From Anaerolineae bacterium (GTDB taxonomy: Bacteria > Chloroflexota > Anaerolineae > B4-G1): a stretch of 29,162 nucleotides of DNA. Both the position numbers and the translations under genes were made by a program. The first letter of the stretch is position 1, and the number at the start of each line of letters is the position of its first letter. Location of the stretch: positions 1 to 29,162 of the forward strand of contig JAUWNP010000037.1 of assembly GCA_030612585.1 (NCBI GenBank), given 5' to 3'. The notes beneath the pieces are model-generated. The model did no database searches and had not been told where the DNA came from. It was given only the letters and a program-made list of their open reading frames with translations. Shown here piece after piece: positions 27,610 to 29,162 of this stretch.

Positions 27610-29162
27610 ATGGAAGGGATAAAACGCGGAGAGACGGTCTTAGAGGCGAGGGGAATCACGAAGAGATTCCCGGGGGTCGTCGCGAATGACCACATAGATT
27701 TCGAGATGAAAGCGGGCGAGATTCACGCTGTCCTCGGGGAGAACGGCGCCGGGAAAACCACCTTGATGAATATCCTGTTCGGGCTATTGCAACCCGACGA
27801 AGGCGAGATCTACGTCGGCGGTAAGAGGGTCAAATTCAGATCACCTCTGGACGCCATCGCTCTGGGGATAGGGATGGTTCATCAACACCGCAAACTGGTG
27901 TCCGCTCACACGGTGATCGAGAATATCATCCTCGGGCACCCGAGGGCTGGAAAAATTCTGAACCTGAAGAGAGCGGAGGAGGAGGTAAAGGAACTCTGCG
28001 AGAGATACGGATTCAAGGTCGCCCTCAGGGCGAAAGTCTGGCAGCTTTCAGCAGGAGAAAAACAGGTGGCGGAGATCCTGAAGGCCCTCTATCGCGGGGC
28101 CAAGGTCCTCATCCTGGACGAGCCGACTTCCGCGCTGACGCCCCCCGAAACGAAGAAACTCCTGGCATCCATCCAAACCATGGCTAGAGATGAACTCGCC
28201 ATAATCCCATTCATCACCCATAAACTCCCCATAGTGCTGGCCATAAGCGACAGGGTGACGGTTCTGAGGCGTGGAAAAGTCACGGCCCGCTTAGAGACGG
28301 GGCGCGTAACGGAGAAGAGCCTGGCTAGGAAAATGGTGGGGCGAGAAGTCATCTTCAGGATGGAGAGGACAAAGGTAGAGAAGGGGAAACCCATACTCCA
28401 GGTAGAAAACCTCTCCGCCCTCAGCAACAAAGGTTTTCTGGCTTTGAACGGTGTTTCGTTTTCCATACGTGAAGGCGAGATCTTCGGCATAGCCGGAGTC
28501 TCCGGTAACGGGCAACACGAGTTAGCCGAGGTTCTAGCCGGTCTGCGAAAGGCGGAGGGGGGTAAGGTGATTTTTGAGGGGAAAGACATCACTCACTCCT
28601 CTATATTAAAAAGATGGAAGACGGGAATAGGATACATTCCCTCCGAACGCATAGAAGTGGGTTCGATCGGTGATTTCTCCCTGGTGGAAAATATCGCGAT
28701 GAACTCTTACTTCGATGATAATTTCTCCCGGCGAGGGCTCTTGGATTACAGGAAGATACGGAATCTTACAGAAGAAATCGTCTCCGAGTACGGTGTGGTG
28801 GCTCCGAGCCCAGACACGAAGGCCAAAAACCTATCCGGAGGAAACCTCCAAAGACTCATCTTGGCACGCGTGCTCTCACGCAGACCGCGGCTTCTGGTCG
28901 CTAATCTACCAACCCGAGGACTTGATGTAGGGGCGATAGAGTTCGTTCGGAACAAGCTCATGGAGGCGAAGAAGGAAAAAGCCGGTATTCTCCTCATCTC
29001 CGAGGACCTCGAAGAGATTTTATCGTTGAGCGATTGGGTGGCACCGATTTACGAAGGAAAGTTCATGGGCATCCTCCCGGGGGAGGAGGGCGAGAGGGAG
29101 AACGGGGGGGGTATGATGGCTGGTTTGCGGCCCCCCCCCCTCTTTCCCCCCCAAAGTTGGGG
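27610..29162 (+). CDS. Double ABC-domain ATPase of a BMP-type importer (3' end at window edge)
   Basis: The frame is open to the window end. ATG 27610 (or GTG 27595 in frame) starts it. Domain 1: VLGENGAGKTTLMNI (Walker A K49), GMVHQHRKLV (Q-loop), LSAGEKQVAEIL (signature) and VLILDEPTSALTPPE (Walker B). Domain 2: IAGVSGNGQHEL (the family's usual degenerate Walker A), IPSERIEVGSIGDFSLVENIAMN, LSGGNLQRLILARVLS and LLVANLPTRGLDVGAIEFV. This matches ATPases of BMP/nucleoside-type ABC importers such as YufO. Arginine is mostly AGA/AGG and ATA is frequent, unlike the upstream genes. The last ~60 bases hold long C and G runs and encode a distorted MMAG end, probably sequence errors. Confidence 0.88.
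   Translation, partial: MEGIKRGETVLEARGITKRFPGVVANDHIDFEMKAGEIHAVLGENGAGKTTLMNILFGLLQPDEGEIYVGGKRVKFRSPLDAIALGIGMVHQHRKLVSAHTVIENIILGHPRAGKILNLKRAEEEVKELCERYGFKVALRAKVWQLSAGEKQVAEILKALYRGAKVLILDEPTSALTPPETKKLLASIQTMARDELAIIPFITHKLPIVLAISDRVTVLRRGKVTARLETGRVTEKSLARKMVGREVIFRMERTKVEKGKPILQVENLSALSNKGFLALNGVSFSIREGEIFGIAGVSGNGQHELAEVLAGLRKAEGGKVIFEGKDITHSSILKRWKTGIGYIPSERIEVGSIGDFSLVENIAMNSYFDDNFSRRGLLDYRKIRNLTEEIVSEYGVVAPSPDTKAKNLSGGNLQRLILARVLSRRPRLLVANLPTRGLDVGAIEFVRNKLMEAKKEKAGILLISEDLEEILSLSDWVAPIYEGKFMGILPGEEGERENGGGMMAGLRPPPLFPPQSW

Overview
The window looks like a contig end from a GC-rich, environmental, probably Chloroflexota (Anaerolineae-like) genome. This placement is an inference. 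It rests on the gene families present and on the many short palindromic and heptameric repeats between and inside genes; no phylogenetic marker gene is present. The last ~60 bases are homopolymer-rich and look like low-quality contig-end sequence.

Layout. (1) 1-804: the 3' end of a GH94-type cyclic beta-glucan synthase. (2) 805-5548: an accessory zone. It holds a zinc-ribbon DUF4145 protein, an RDD membrane protein, a signal-peptidase-II-like membrane protein, a SUMF1-domain protein and a MazF toxin with its ribbon-helix-helix antitoxin. Between them lie three remnants of fdrA 3' ends, two copies of a ~190-bp structured repeat and attC-like core sites. (3) 5715-12009: a metabolic stretch with a broken FAD oxidoreductase, dodecin, a cupin, a PLP aminotransferase, a metal-dependent cyclase/amidohydrolase, an orphan antitoxin-like gene, a class III CoA-transferase and an alpha/beta hydrolase. 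(4) 12118-16320: a unit with a good sigma-70-type promoter, encoding FdrA, an M29 aminopeptidase and a nitrilase-family amidase. (5) 16460-22279: a second accessory zone. It has a toxin-like gene with a DUF2283 partner, a truncated second copy of the nitrilase plus a fourth fdrA remnant, a PD-(D/E)XK nuclease, and a three-gene DUF4297 nuclease / middle component / zinc-hook ABC ATPase set resembling the ABC-3C conflict systems. (6) 22344-29162: the catabolic theme resumes with a DUF1116 protein (partner of FdrA), a small ORF, a two-domain cyclase, a BMP-family lipoprotein and the matching double ABC ATPase, cut by the window end.

How the genes may work together. FdrA and DUF1116 proteins are two of the three subunits (AllF, AllG, AllH) of oxamate carbamoyltransferase in Escherichia coli. 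Here they sit with ring-opening cyclases, a nitrilase-type amidase, an M29 peptidase, a CoA-transferase, an aminotransferase and a BMP-type importer. I infer a scavenging pathway for a cyclic ureide, imide or nucleoside-derived compound: import, ring opening by the cyclases, phosphorolytic removal of a carbamoyl group, then amide hydrolysis. The substrate cannot be told from the sequence, and neither AllH nor a carbamate kinase is in the window. The locus has been duplicated, eroded and interrupted by toxin-antitoxin and defence modules; four fdrA tail remnants and a near-identical nitrilase fragment record this.
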